Notes under the pieces: generated by a model
Told to the model about the DNA's origin: nothing
The model's input: the letters and a program-made list of their open reading frames with translations, nothing else
Databases searched by the model: none
Translations under genes and position numbers: made by a program
DNA from: Alisma plantago-aquatica
Lineage: Eukaryota > Streptophyta > Magnoliopsida > Alismatales > Alismataceae
Length of the DNA: 64,000 nucleotides
Assembly: GCA_963693085.1 (NCBI GenBank)
Contig: OY856410.1
Span: forward strand, 1,327,800,304 to 1,327,864,303
Direction: 5' to 3'
Shown here: piece after piece, positions 34,801-46,401 of the stretch
Position numbering within the stretch: the first letter of the stretch is position 1
Layout of the letters: the number at the start of each line of letters is the position of its first letter

Positions 34801-35480
34801 GCGAATATATAGATGAAAAAACAAGAGTGATTTGTGTAAGTCTTTATATCATCATCTATATTCTTCTAAATTAAGAAAAATAACTCGATATGTGAATTTA
34901 CCTTATAGGAAAAGGTAATAGAAAGATGTATAGAATTAGGACTGGAGAATACAAATGATCCATTGAAGTTTGGTCCTGTTGTGGACTCTGTGTATGGGTC
35001 CCATCATGGAGGGTATGTGAGAGGAATAAGCAGAGGTATTACTAGAAGAAATTTAAAGAAGAAGAGGCTGGTAGAAATTCAAATAGAAGTGTGACTAAAG
35101 CTTGGGAATCCCAGTTGTAAGAGAAAGACCATCAGATCAAAGAACAATATTGCCATATTAAAGAAAAAGAAAGTGAAATTGAGGATTTACGAGCTCGGTT
35201 GAAGATATTAGTCACATGTATTGTTTAATATTTAGAATCTTTTATAATTATATTAAATATTTAGATTTGTTAAAATAAAAATTCTTTATACATAGGTATT
35301 GCAGGACAAGACAACAACTCTTGAATCTAGTTTTGAGGATGCACTAGAATCTTCAGTATGCTAGCTATCTTATTTTTCTCTTTTTATATATCACTCTAGA
35401 ATAATATTTTGATGTTGTTTTTCAATCATTGATACAGGAAGGAATGAATATTGATTCTCCTCATTTGGGTAAGATTTACT
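31876..35480 (+). pseudogene. TNP1-like gene (Transposase_24) of CACTA-B, many small exons
   Basis: Starts with MPPKRISVNNIIKKVEPI (31876) and is followed by many short GT-AG exons that mostly end GGA-G|GT and begin AG|NN, so all introns there are phase 1. The middle carries the tandem cassette at 32221-33665. Downstream exons at 33892-34140 (RIAGPGRRSLSNFLG), 34248-34479 (RDFEFFNMDD; TAG near 34318), about 34569-34661, 34740-34836 (GGKATLLQTWVDGHKRNGEY), 34909-35095 (DSVYGSHHGGYVRG) and a coiled-coil-like stretch to 35210 match the Ptta/En/Spm transposase family in order. Likely the subterminal DNA-binding partner of TNP2. Exon limits are by eye. Confidence 0.7.
32221..33665 (+). repeat. 511-bp tandem repeat containing a three-exon cassette
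   Basis: Copies start at 32221, 32732 and 33243 (period 511 twice), the third partial. Each unit holds three putative exons with AG acceptors and GGAG|GTA donors, encoding VNKKRKVPISTAVTENEH.., VNEKRKVRTSTLAGNEQR.. and GNEQRQVCTTTPVIGVEN... The exon types also resemble one another, suggesting earlier duplication within the unit. Confidence 0.9.
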
Positions 35481-36270
35481 TTTTCCTTAAGCATAACAAG
35501 TGATATTTTTGTTTAGTTAATGTGTTATTGGTGTATATTTTCTTGTTACTTACTAAATGAAATGTCATGTTTAATGTGTCATTCAATTAATATAGATACA
35601 TACATATTTGAATATATTGTACATGATACAGCCATATTTGTATTATATTGCTTTGTCATGAAATAATAACATGTGCAAAAACAATGACCTGTTGTTTGTG
35701 ATTATAAAATTATCATTAAGTTATCTATATAAATGAATGTTGAGAAATATATTTTGTTGTCATGTATGTTTGACTTGAATATTTTGTTTTTATAGGAATA
35801 TGACAATTACACAACATGTTTGGGAAGAAAGTAAAGACCTCAGGAGTCAAGATCTGAAAGAGACTAAAATATCATACAACGTTGTTGTAGTTACTGCTAC
35901 TGTGATACCATGTTGTCAGATTCTCAAAACACATTATGTTGTAATGTTGAAGTCCAGAATGGATACAGAAATACTATGACATTTTTAGAATTTCTACAGA
36001 TGTGGCTGAGACAAATTGAGCTATCATGTTATTATTTGTTTCAAACATATGGATATTGTTTATGGAATCATTTTATTATCGAGATCACTAGTAATATGAT
36101 TACCACAAATTTGAGCAGAGTGTGAATAAAGTATTATGTCTTTTTAATTATCTCAAATAAATATATATTTGTTGTGATTGTTAAATATTTATAATTTTAA
36201 GATCTAATATGAGAACATCATGAATGAATATCACAATATAACAGGTTCCTTTTTATGTGACATCTTATAT
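35481..36270 (+). other. CACTA-B 3' region; no further gene seen
   Basis: AT-rich, with short open stretches only (for example 35910-36125) lacking known motifs. Probably 3' UTR and spacer. Confidence 0.5.
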
Positions 36271-36639
36271 AAATGAGATTTTCACCGTGGACTGTAATAT
36301 TTAATTTAATAATAAATTAGATAATAGTCCACGGTTATCACAGTGGATTATATGATTTTTAATTTGAGATACAAGAATACAAATAGTCCACAGTTTTAGG
36401 ATAATAGTCCACGGTTATCAAAATGGACTATATGATTTTTAATTTGAGATACAAAATTTCAAATAGTCCACGGTTTTATAATAGTCCATGGGTTTGTCTG
36501 TGGAGTATGGAGAATAGTCTAGGGCTACCTAATATACGGTAATAGTCCACGGTCATTTTATACTCCACGGTTAAAACCATGGATTATGAAGCATAGTCCA
36601 AAGTAAAATTTGTGGACTATAAGCTTTTTTCCTCTAGTG
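36271..36639. repeat. CACTA-B 3' subterminal motif array
   Basis: About ten copies of AATAGTCCACGGTTA or its complement, with spacers, up to the terminus at 36639. Two longer units share TATGATTTTTAATTTGAGAT (36350 and 36431). Confidence 0.9.
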
Positions 36640-36721
36640 ACGTTCACTGCCGGACGCGATCAAAGCACCTCAAAAAGCACAACCCCAAATGAGTACACAA
36701 CAGACTTGTCTGTGAGCTTCT
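36640..36721 (-). pseudogene. Receptor kinase piece 3: kinase subdomain IX
   Basis: The minus strand reads KLTDKSVVYSFGVVLFEVL, stop, SRPAVN. The invariant Asp of the subdomain IX DVYSFG motif is Val here, and a TGA near 36668 sits where family members usually have Cys. ACG (36640-36642) is the CACTA-B duplication and CTTCT (36717-36721) the copia C1 duplication. Confidence 0.92.
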
Positions 36722-37475
36722 TGTTATTCGTAATAGGGTACAAACCGCGATGTAAGCCGTAAACAATAAAGATGTTACCAGAGATACGCTGAGGCGTGCA
36801 GAGAGCACTGTCCTTAAGAGTATTTCCGCAGTACCCGACGGCGAGCGCCTATGCGATAGTCTCCTGCGTGCGGCTACTCTCCCAGGATCCAACAACGTTT
36901 GCCAACGTGAAGCGCGCACACGCAGTCACGGTGACGAGCGAAAGGCGACTGATCGTTCTTCCAGTGGACAGACAACAGGCAAAGAAGAAGAAAGCGAGCG
37001 AGAGATATTGTACAACACTGTGTCGAACGACAGCGAGAGACAAAAATAAATAGCAAAGAAAGGCGAGCGAAGAGTTGTGATGCGGTTGCAAACCGGGACA
37101 CCGTCTTGAAGCGTCCAAAAGAAGAGGTGCGTCGAAAAGATGCGTAAACGTCTCTATTTGGTTCATTGAACCGAAGAGCAAAACCAAGCCGGGGCCGCGC
37201 CCGCACAAGGGGCTCCGGGAGGCCGGATTTGCACCCCCCCTGCGCGCGGGATGCGACGTGCGCCGACGCGCCCGATTAAAGGGTCTCCGGACCGGGTCGG
37301 CCCAAACCCCATTGGCAAGGCCCACCATGCGCGTGCGTAGGGCCTATCCCCTTTCATTCCTCAATTGTACTATGGACAAGGGTCCATATATAAGGAGGAG
37401 GGAAGTCTCCACCACAAGCAATATGGGACTAAATCTTTTGCCTTTTGGTTTGAAATACAGCAAAAAAGTATAACA
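36722..37475 (-). repeat. Copia C1 3' LTR (754 bp)
   Basis: Reads TGTTATAC..GAATAACA on the minus strand. The 271-bp part 37205-37475 matches the truncated LTR at 41828-42101. A TATA-like ATATATAAGG (read on plus) lies at about 37386. Confidence 0.92.
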
Positions 37476-38023
37476 ATCCCCCACTATTTCAAAACAAACA
37501 ATATAAAAACCGAGTTGACCACTGGAAGAACTTAAAAAAATGACATGCATAAGCTTTGGTAGAGCTGAGTTCTTTGAACTAAAGCATAGAGTATATGTAC
37601 GTAATCTGTGGAAGATTGGTAGAACTATGTTCTTGAACCAATTCCTCCTTTATCTGATTAGAGGTACATTACTCACATGACATTCATAAAATCAATTACC
37701 TTTCTTACAGATTGGCGCCTTTAGGCCATGCGCCTACTGAGAAAATTCATGAATGCTCTAGAGATCTGCCCACATCTCAACAGGAGCGGCCCCACTCGAC
37801 ACTCATATAGTATGACTTTCATCAAGCATATATTGCAGTATATACACCACCATTAATGGCCATGAAATCCATTAAGAATTATATTCAACTGAATCACTAT
37901 AAATTGTTGTTTACATCATAAGAATGAGATACATTTATTACAACACGTTGAGCCCTCTAGTGACTTAGTTTTTCCCATTGAACCTTCTTCCCGGGATCAC
38001 CGTTCATGAAGGTTGGGTGTCCA

Positions 38024-41000
38024 TCACTTCGACTTCTGGTATGGGCATAGTCCCATTCTCCTCGATGTATCGCTCACTAGTCGTTGACTTAATGGCTTTG
38101 TCAGAGGATCGGCCAAGTTTAATTCTGACTTAACATAATCCTTTGAGATTATGCTATCACATACAAGCTGCCTCACAATATTGTGACGTAGACGAATATG
38201 TCTACTTTTCCCATTATAAACTTTGTTTTTAGCTCTTGCTATGGCAGCTTGATTATCACAGTGTATAAACACTGGTGGAGAAGGTTTCTCCCAAATGGGA
38301 AGATCCATTAGAACATGTCTTAGCCATTCGGCTTCAGTCCCAGCCTTTTCTAAGGCAATAAACTCAGATTCCATAGTGGAACGAGCTATACATGTTTGCT
38401 TGGAGGATTTCCTAGACACAGCACCTCCACCCATAGTGAAGATGTAACCACTTGTAGATTTCAATTCATCTGAATCAGAAATCCAATTGGCATCACAATA
38501 TCCTTCTAGCACAGTTGGAGATCCACAAAAAATCAATCCATGATTAATTGTTCCTTTAAGGTATCTTAAAACCCTATGTAGAGCATCCCAATGATCCTTA
38601 TTAGGATTTTGAGTATATCTACTTAATCTCCCCACTGCATAAGCTAGATCTGGACGAGTACAGTTCATTAAGTACATCAGGCTTCCAATTACTTGTGCAT
38701 ATTTGACTTGTTGAACACTATTACTTTTATTTTTCTTGAGATTGCAATTAGAATTAAAAGGTGTACTTACCGGCTTACAATCAAACATTGAAAACTTATT
38801 GAGAATTTTCTCAACATAGTGTTCTTGGGATAGCATGATGCAATCATCATTTTTAAGAAGTTTAATTCCTAAAATTACATCTGCCTCACCCATATCTTTC
38901 ATATCAAAATTAGAAGCCAAAAAGTCTTTTGTACTATTTATTATATCAATATTAGTGCCAAAAATAAGCATGTCATCTACATAGAGACATATTATAACAC
39001 AACCTTGGTTATCGACTTTAGAATATATACATTTGTCTCCGTCATTTATATGGAATCCATATGATACAACGACCTTATCAAATTTCTCATGCCACTGTTT
39101 AGGTGCTTGTTTCAAACCATAGAGAGATTTGATTAGTCTGCATACCATATGTTCTTTTCCTGAAACTACATACCCTTCAGGTTGATCCATATAAATTTCC
39201 TCATCTAAATCTCCATTCAAGAAATAAGTTTTAACATCCATTTGGTGTATAATTAATTTCTTAATAGATGCCAAAGCAATTAAAATCCTGATTGAAGAGA
39301 TTCTAGTAACAGGAGCAAAGGTATCAAAATAGTCAATATCCTTTTGTTGTTTATATCCCTTGGCAACCAAACGAGCTTTGTATTTATCTATAGTCCCATC
39401 TGTTTTCAATTTTCTTTTAAATATCCATTTACATCCTATGGGTTTAATACCTGGTGGAAGATCCACTAGTTCCCATGTATGATTAGATAATATAGATTCA
39501 ATCTCACTATTAATAGCTTCATTGTAAGATTGAGGATCATTATCCACTATAAAGGAATAGAAATCATCTCCAAGATTCTTTTCCTTCCTCATCCTAGTCG
39601 ATCTTCTAGGTTCTATATCATCCGGTTCTAAAACATCATTAGAATTGGATGTACTTGGGATATTCTCTAAAATTTCATTTGAAGGATTAACTAAGTTTTC
39701 GAAGGGAGTTTTCATAGGAAAAATATGCTCAAAAAATTCAACATTTTTAGATTCAACAATTGTATTAGGTTCTATAACATTGTTGCCACTTCTAATAACC
39801 AGGAATCTATATGCAGCACTATTCTGAGCATAACCTACAAAACACCATCTAGGGTTCTAGATCCCAATTTTTGTTTCTTAGGCTCAGTTAATAAGACTTT
39901 AGCTAGACACCCCCACACTTTGAGATATTTCAAATTACGAGGATATCCTTTCCATAATTCATATGGTGTCTTATTTGTCTTCCTACTAGGGATGCGATTT
40001 TGAAGAAAACAAGATGACAAAATCGCTTCCCCCACAAGTTGTTTGGTGCTCCTGAATTGATTAAAATAGAATTCATCATCTCCTTTAGAGTTCTATTTTT
40101 ATGTTCAGCAATACCATTAGATTGAGGCGAATATGGAGGTGTGTATTTATGTATAATACCATGGTCCACACAAAATTCATTAAAAGGAGAACAATCATAT
40201 TCACCACCCCTATCTGAGCGAAGACGTTTTATTTTCTTATTGAGTTGATTTTCTACTTCTGTTTTATAATTAACAAACATTCCAAAGGCTTCATCCTTTG
40301 AATGTAGTAAATATAATTTTGTATATCATGAGAAATCAACTACAAAAATAATGTAGAAACGTTTCCCACCTCTAGATAGATATCCTTTTAAATCTCCAAG
40401 ATCAGTGTGAATTAAATCTAGCAATTCAGAATTTCTATGTGAAATTTGAGGACACGGTTTCTTGGTAGATTTAGTTTCAGCACATATTTGACATTTATTC
40501 TTTAAATTAACAACACCATTAATATCCTTTAGTAAACCTAAAGATTTCATGCGCTGTAAGTATTTAAAATTAACATGTCCTAATCTATTATGCCATATAT
40601 CAAAGGAATCAACGATATAAGCAGAAGGACTTATTTCATTAGCAGAAGAGTTTGGTACATTCAGCAGAAAGAGCCCATTAGAGCAGTAACCCATGCCTAG
40701 GTAGTCCCCAGACTTGGTGAGAATGGCCTTGTTTGATTCAAAGGACACTTTCACCCCAAACTTAACAAGTTGAGAAATAGAAATTAAATTAACACGGATA
40801 TCTGGGACAAACAACACATCTTTGATCAGTAGAATTTTTCCAGAAGTCATCTTGATCATGACATTGCCCTTTCCGGTCACTGGAGAAGCAGTTGAGTTGC
40901 CCATGACAACCCGATGTTCCTCCTGTCCTACTTCAGTGTAGGTCACAAAGGCATCTCTGTTGCCACTGATGTGGCGACTAGCCCCCGAGTCAATGATCCA

Positions 41001-41857
41001 ATCATTCTGGTGGAATGATCCCATGCTGACAATGCTGACAAATGCCACAAATACGTCCTCAGTAACAAGGTTGGTTGAAGGTTCCTTCGAATCCACTACT
41101 TGCTTCTTCCTATGTCTGCATTTAGGAGAAGTATGACCAGGTTTGCCACAAACATAGCAAAAAACATTCTTTTTATTAATATCTTTGTTTCCTTTATATT
41201 TATTCTTATTTCCTTTCCCTTTCTTATTTTTCCACTTATTTTTAGACTGATCAGAAGAAACTTTATTTTCTTTAACTTCATTATTAACAAAGTTAGCAGT
41301 ACATGACAACTCCTTATTTAGTTCAAATTTTTCTCTAGAACGGTTTTGATCTTCAACTCGGATATGTATTATTACATCATCCAGTGACATTGTCTTTCTT
41401 TTGTGCTTTAAATTGTTCTTGTAATGTTTCCAAGAACCAGGCAATTTTTCAATTAAAGAACCCACAACAAAAGACTCAAGAAGATCAATTTTTTCATTTT
41501 TCAAATCATCAAGTAAAATCTGAAATTCATGAATTTGAGTTGTTATATCTTTATCTTCAGTCATATGAAAATTTAGAAAATTCGCAACGGTAAATTTTTG
41601 GGTAGAAGCCTCTTCTAGAATATATTTCTTATTCAGACTATTTCGGATGCAGTTTTAATTGGAAAGTAGGCGTCAAACAGTTGATTAGATAATGTACTTA
41701 AAATAACATGTCGGCAAATGCGATTTTCTTTTTCCAAAGCAAACGACACATTAGAAACTTCTAAAGCAGTAATAATTTTTTCTTGCCAACGCCTATACTG
41801 TTGTCCATTAAACTGTTCAATTTTCGTACAAGGGGCTCCGGGAGGTCGGATTTGCAC
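38024..41857 (-). pseudogene. Copia C1 gag-pol polyprotein
   Basis: Minus strand, in order: gag (GQQYRRWQEKIITALEV; from 41857), zinc knuckle CYVCGKPGHTSPKC (about 41130), protease WIIDSGASRHIS (about 40990), integrase HNRLGHVNF with the downstream CQIC pair and the RSDRGGEY and YSPQSNGIAE core blocks (40580-40060), RT with [10 protein letters not shown] (about 38990) and RNase H ending near 38024. Copia order (integrase before RT) is clear. Breaks: shift near 41635-41565, TGA near 40325, shifts near 40000 and 39800. The gag start has been deleted together with the 5' LTR end. Confidence 0.92.
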
Positions 41858-42101
41858 CCCCCCCCCCTGCGCACGGGATGCGACGTGCGCCGACGCGCCC
41901 GATTAAAGGGTTTCTGGACCGGGCCAGCCCAAACCCCATTGGCAAGGCCCACCATGCGCGTGCGTAGGGCCTATCCCCTTTCATTCCTCAATTGTACTAT
42001 GGACAAGGGTCCATATATAAGGAGGAGGGAAGTCTCCACCACAAGCAATATGGGACTAAATCTTTTGCCTTTTGGTTTGAAATACAGAAAAAAGTATAAC
42101 A
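41828..42101 (-). repeat. Copia C1 5' LTR, truncated to 274 bp
   Basis: Matches the terminal 271 bp of the complete LTR, then breaks at ACAAGG and continues directly into gag coding sequence. The remaining about 480 bp of LTR, the primer site, the leader and the gag start are gone. Confidence 0.9.
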
Positions 42102-42139
42102 CTTCTGTCTCCGGAAGTAATCAGGATCCAAGTACCCAA
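42102..42139 (-). pseudogene. Receptor kinase piece 2: activation-loop end (38 bp)
   Basis: The minus strand encodes LDPDYFRRQ between the copia duplication CTTCT (42102-42106) and the MULE duplication AGTACCCAA (42131-42139). GYLDP-Y-FRRQ is the family's conserved activation-segment sequence, which places this scrap exactly. Confidence 0.93.
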
Positions 42140-42260
42140 GGGTTCAGATTTGCTAGTCCCAGTGTGAACAGGGACTAGGCTAGTCCGCAGCCTAATGAAT
42201 GCCGCATGGCCAGACGTCTCCCAGCCAGACGGATCGCAAACAGCAGAATAACGAACTTTT
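42140..42260. repeat. MULE left terminal inverted repeat
   Basis: Pairs with 46281-46401 with only scattered mismatches over about 118 bp; weaker similarity (TGTATTTATT, GAGTCCTG) continues to about 42330. Confidence 0.93.
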
Positions 42261-42769
42261 GCTTAGCAGCAGGCTGTTAATGCTTGGTTGTATTTATTCA
42301 GACTGCATTTATTGCGAGTCCTGGATTTTGTAAAGGCATCTAAATAATTGTAAATGGATACAATGGCCGCACTATTTGGTTGCTATAGACATTGAATGCG
42401 TGTATCGTAATGTTATATTGTTTTAAATATAGTTTTCATTATAGATATACATATTTAATGTTATATGTCAAAAATCCAGAAAATTAATAAGCTGCGTTCA
42501 AGTAAAATGTATCAAGTCATAAATAAGAAATCTTCACATGATCGCTTTAAAGGAATACAAAATAGCTTAAAGTAGCAAAAAAGAACCAAATGAAAATACA
42601 ACAAATGACGATCTTTGAACATGCACCCATTATGAATGTGATTGTAACTTCCTAATGTTTAGATGATCGTTCTAAATTTGATGGATGAACCTGTAATTGT
42701 CATATATCAAACGTGTTAGAAATAACTTGAGTCAACATCAAAAATATGTAGAAATTTAAAACATACATC

Positions 42770-45641
42770 TTGTTGTTGGAGTGAAGTAATACTAATTTGC
42801 TCATCCGTATTAATTCTTTCTTGGTGTGAAAAGTTAAAGCTTGAATTCATAGGCGTCATCCGTTCCACCCCCTATATAAATATGTTAAACTTATAATTGT
42901 AACTTATAAAATTATTTGCATACTATATTTTTACATACCATTAGTAACTGTAACATGCCTCCATCATAGCTAGTGTTGCGTTGCCCTTCGGACAACATAT
43001 ATCCACTCACAGTTTGTGTTTCCTAATATCATGTGGCGAAAAGTAAGATTAAAATCTAACAAAAAGTTGAGTAAATAAATAAAACTACCTGCCACGAGCT
43101 TTTGTCATAATTAGAAGAATAGTTTTGGAAGTTTTCCCCAGACTGTTGATCCTTCAATAGATCAACAAAATATCAATCACAAAAATTCTACAAGCATTCA
43201 ATTCATAGAGTATGGAAAGAAGTTAATTGAGTCTACCTGTATCGTCAATGGAGCATTTGATTCTTGATTACCTAGTTCTATGCTTTTGGATACAAATTTA
43301 TCCTTCAAAAGTATTAGAAAATAATATTAACATTTATACAACAACAAAAGAAAAATATTGTATTTACCATCATACCTTTACCAAATTATTTCTTTTTTTA
43401 CCCTTTTCAATGAAACTCTTTTTCCGCTTGCTACTGCCCTTCTCTTTTTCTCGTCTTTTGAGTTGGACAATATTGGTCTCATGCTCTAGAATAGATACAT
43501 CATGAATCGGTTTCTTTCCTTTAGAATTTACTCTTTCTTTATATTGTTTAATTTCCTTGATAGCTTGGTCCATATGTCTTAAAGCAATGTCAAATGTTTC
43601 ATCTGATTCTGTTGCTTCTGCACACAATTTAATATAAGACTGGGCTAAGATATTATTGCGCTTTGCCATGATAGCTTCATCGCTAAGACCACAAGTTTCC
43701 CCAAACCATTCAACGTGATTGCTCACCTTTGCTTCTCTGGTCCATCTTTTCATTATATATTTTGAAGGAACTTCCATAATTTCAAAATGATGACAAAACT
43801 CGAAATATATGTCGACACAAAATTCCTGAGTGTTGAAACTTTTTGCATTTGCAATCAACTGAATGATTTGCAACATCAATGCTAACAGTATGTAGTCTGT
43901 CTCGTCCAATCATTGTCACCCCACATATCTTTATAGGTCCATCTTCAATGATTTTTATTGAATAGTTGACAAAATTCATATATTCATCTTGGATCTTTTC
44001 AAAAATCTCGGGTGTATATATTTGAGACATTTGTTTTGCAATATTAGAAGGCAAAAGTACTTGTGGCAACCAATTCTTCATATGAAAATCTGCTTCCAAC
44101 TCTCTGTATCTCCTTTTCCTTAAAACACGATCGAAGTGCTCAAAAAACTCTAACAAGTTATAATGAGGAAGCATATAACGTTTCAACTTAGAGTTTAATG
44201 ATTCATTTCTTTGGGTTGATTTCATATCTGCAGTGAAGATTTTTCTACAATATACCATTGCCCACCTTTTCTTTATCATCAAATATTTTCTGTAGCCATT
44301 TATTTTCTTGAAGGTTGTACTTTTCTAACATTTCAGCCCATGCTATTAAGAATTCATCTTCTTCTTCGCAATCATACACACATCTACTAAAGTCTTGGCC
44401 AAAAGGTTGCTTCCCATCGATCATTTTTTTAAATTGAGCACTAAGATGTTTAAGAGCATTTTGATATACATGCCAAACACAAAGTCTATGATGGGTATGT
44501 GGTAAAACAACTTTTATCGCAGACTCCATTGCCTTGTCTTGGTCAGTTAAAATTGTTTGTGGCTCTCTTCCACCCATTTCTTGTAGAAATGTCTTAAATA
44601 ACCATGTAAAACTAGATATAGTTTCATCATATAACAAAGTTGAACCAAAGATTATTGTTTGTCTATGGTGATTGACACCAACAAAAAGACCAAATGGCCT
44701 ACATTCAACATTTGTGCGATATGTTGTGTCAAATCCAACCACATCACCAAAATATAAATAATCACTTATGCACCTAGCATCTGCCCAAAAGATATTACTA
44801 ATTTTATTTTCTTCATCGAACTGCATCTCATAGAAAAAACTAGGATTTTCAGCCCTTTTATTTTTCAGATACTCAACTATGGCGATAGCATCTCCCTTTT
44901 CAATCTTTTGTTGATGTTTTTTACGCTGATAATTTTTATAGTCTGTCTCTAAAAATCCAAGTTTTTCGACACCACCGACCTGTTGACCCATGAATTCTAT
45001 CATTTGTCCAACACGAATTCCAGAACGAGTACCAATATCTGCTTGAGCAGGTTGAGCTTCAGTTATTCTTCTTTGAGACCGATGCATATGACATTCTGGG
45101 GTAGAAACGAGATCATGATTATGTGTCAATTCAAATTTTGTTATTTTCCATTTTCCTTCTTGGAGTTGAACATCCATAAAAGCATTGCACCCGGTTCTTG
45201 TTTCTTTCCTACGTTTCTTAACCAGAATTCTTCTATTATCAAATACCTTAAACCCTTCTTTTGAGCAACAAAACTTCCTATATACTATCTCACCATTTGC
45301 ATTTTTTCGACATTTACTTTTACGAGAGCTAAATCCAACTCTACGAGCATAGTAATTGTAGAATTCCCATGCAACTAACTCTGATTCAAATTCCATATTA
45401 ATATCCGGAACTTCAAAAGATATTCTGCGTTGTACTACTTTTGGTGTTTCGTTCAATTTTTCAGACGTATCACTATCTTGTAAATCAGTATTTTCCACTT
45501 CTTGTGATCTAGAAATAAATAATAAAGAATATCACAATCATGTGTAAATATAATGCAAATACATATATGCGACAATAATAGTTACCCTGAATTTGAGCTT
45601 GACGATATTTCAATGTCATCTTGCAACATGGATTCTTCCAT
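42770..45641 (-). pseudogene. FAR1/FHY3-related MULE transposase
   Basis: Minus strand. A first exon, 45641-45586 (MEESMLQDDIEISS), is followed by a GT..AG intron and a main exon from 45508. Domains: FAR1 zinc-finger DNA-binding domain (about 45380-45090, with the NHD/HNHD end), MULE transposase core with VVGFDTTYRTN and TILTDQDKAM (the two Asp), the Glu near QRNESLNSKLKRY, and the SWIM zinc finger (CKCKKFQHSGILCRHI). One-base shifts break the frame near 44260 and 43790. Several short 3' exons with GT-AG limits seem to follow (about 43305-43235, 43152-43091, 43025-42960, 42870-42770). Domesticated relatives are light-signalling factors, but inverted repeats and TSD show this is a transposon gene. 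Confidence 0.88.
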
Positions 45642-46280
45642 AAGATCGATTATTGAAGAAAAAAAATTACAACTAAGGCAATAACAAAGTATTGATAAAT
45701 TTAAAATATGTACATTAAAAAATAATGCCAACTAATAATTTTTGTAAAAACATTTGTGTTTTCTTACCAAAGGAACTGCTTGTGATTATGAAAGAAAAAA
45801 GTTTATTTTCTCGACGAACCGCTCTCTTAGTCACTGATACACGATCATAGTAACAAAAAAAATATGCATTACGTACATATGCAAATACGAATTGATAGAC
45901 CAACATGTTTGACAGAAACATAATTAACAAACAATATAAAAATACAATGGCATACCTTATAATTGCTCATATGATAGCCTTCGTGTGACTTTTTTTCAAC
46001 CGTTAACTTAACAATTGCAGATTGTATGCGACCCAATGAGAGCAGTGAAACATATAACATAATATATACCACGAGAATGGTATGATATTTATTTCACCTA
46101 ATACAATTATAATATCTGTAATTAATTTTGAAATAACTTTTTCCAGAAACGAAGCAGCCGGCCGTCATCTGCTTTCCATATTAAGTCATATGTCATTACT
46201 CTACAGATTAACAGTCTGTCCAGGCTGATAAAATTAATCAGGACTCATAATAAATACAGTCCAAATTAATACGGTCAAGC
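45642..46280 (-). other. MULE 5' region, promoter and leader
   Basis: AT-rich DNA between the transposase start and the right inverted repeat. No coding signal; presumably the transposase promoter. Confidence 0.45.
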
Positions 46281-46401
46281 AACAGTCCGTTATTCTTCCG
46301 TTTGCGATCCGTCTGGCTGGGAGACGTCCGGCCACGCGGCATTCATTAGGCTACGGACTAGCCTAGTCCCTGTTCACACTGGGACTAGCAAATCCGAACC
46401 C
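46281..46401. repeat. MULE right terminal inverted repeat
   Basis: Reverse complement of 42140-42260, ending GAACCC directly before the duplication AGTACCCAA at 46402. Confidence 0.93.

Larger units (their letters stand above)
16291..36639 (+). mobile_element. CACTA family-B element, 20.3 kb, containing a nested Ty3
   Basis: The right terminus in reverse reads CACTAGAGGAAAAAAGC and is followed by ACG (36640-36642); the left flank ends in the same ACG (16288-16290). The left terminus starts CTACCGTAGG, as if the first two bases of CACTACC were lost. Both ends carry TAGTCCACGGTTA-type subterminal motifs. Contents: GC-rich 5' leader, nested Ty3 G2 (16637-26126), a KCS-like fragment, TNP2 gene, and a TNP1-like gene with a tandem exon cassette. 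Without G2 and its TSD copy it is about 10.85 kb. Confidence 0.88.
36722..42101 (-). mobile_element. Ty1/copia element C1, 5380 bp, reverse
   Basis: Bounded by TGTTATTC on the left and TATAACA on the right, with TSD CTTCT at 36717-36721 and 42102-42106. The 754-bp LTR at 36722-37475 is complete; its partner at 41828-42101 is only 274 bp. A purine tract (complement of 37476-37486, GTGGGGGATT) marks the 3' LTR side. Inserted in the receptor-kinase exon. Confidence 0.94.
42140..46401 (-). mobile_element. Mutator-like element (MULE) with FAR1-type transposase, 4262 bp
   Basis: Terminal inverted repeats of about 120 bp start GGGTTC[AG]GATTTGCTAG at both ends. The 9-bp TSD AGTACCCAA lies at 42131-42139 and 46402-46410. 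One FAR1-related transposase gene is inside, reverse. Inserted in the kinase activation-segment codons. Confidence 0.95.

Noticed and set aside
36849..37328. A 159-codon minus-strand frame in the copia C1 LTR
   Set aside because: Entirely within the LTR, Arg/Ser-rich low complexity, and the partner LTR does not keep it.
43370..45641. A host FAR1/FHY3 regulatory gene
   Set aside because: It is enclosed by about 120-bp inverted repeats and a 9-bp duplication and is frameshifted, so it is a MULE transposase.
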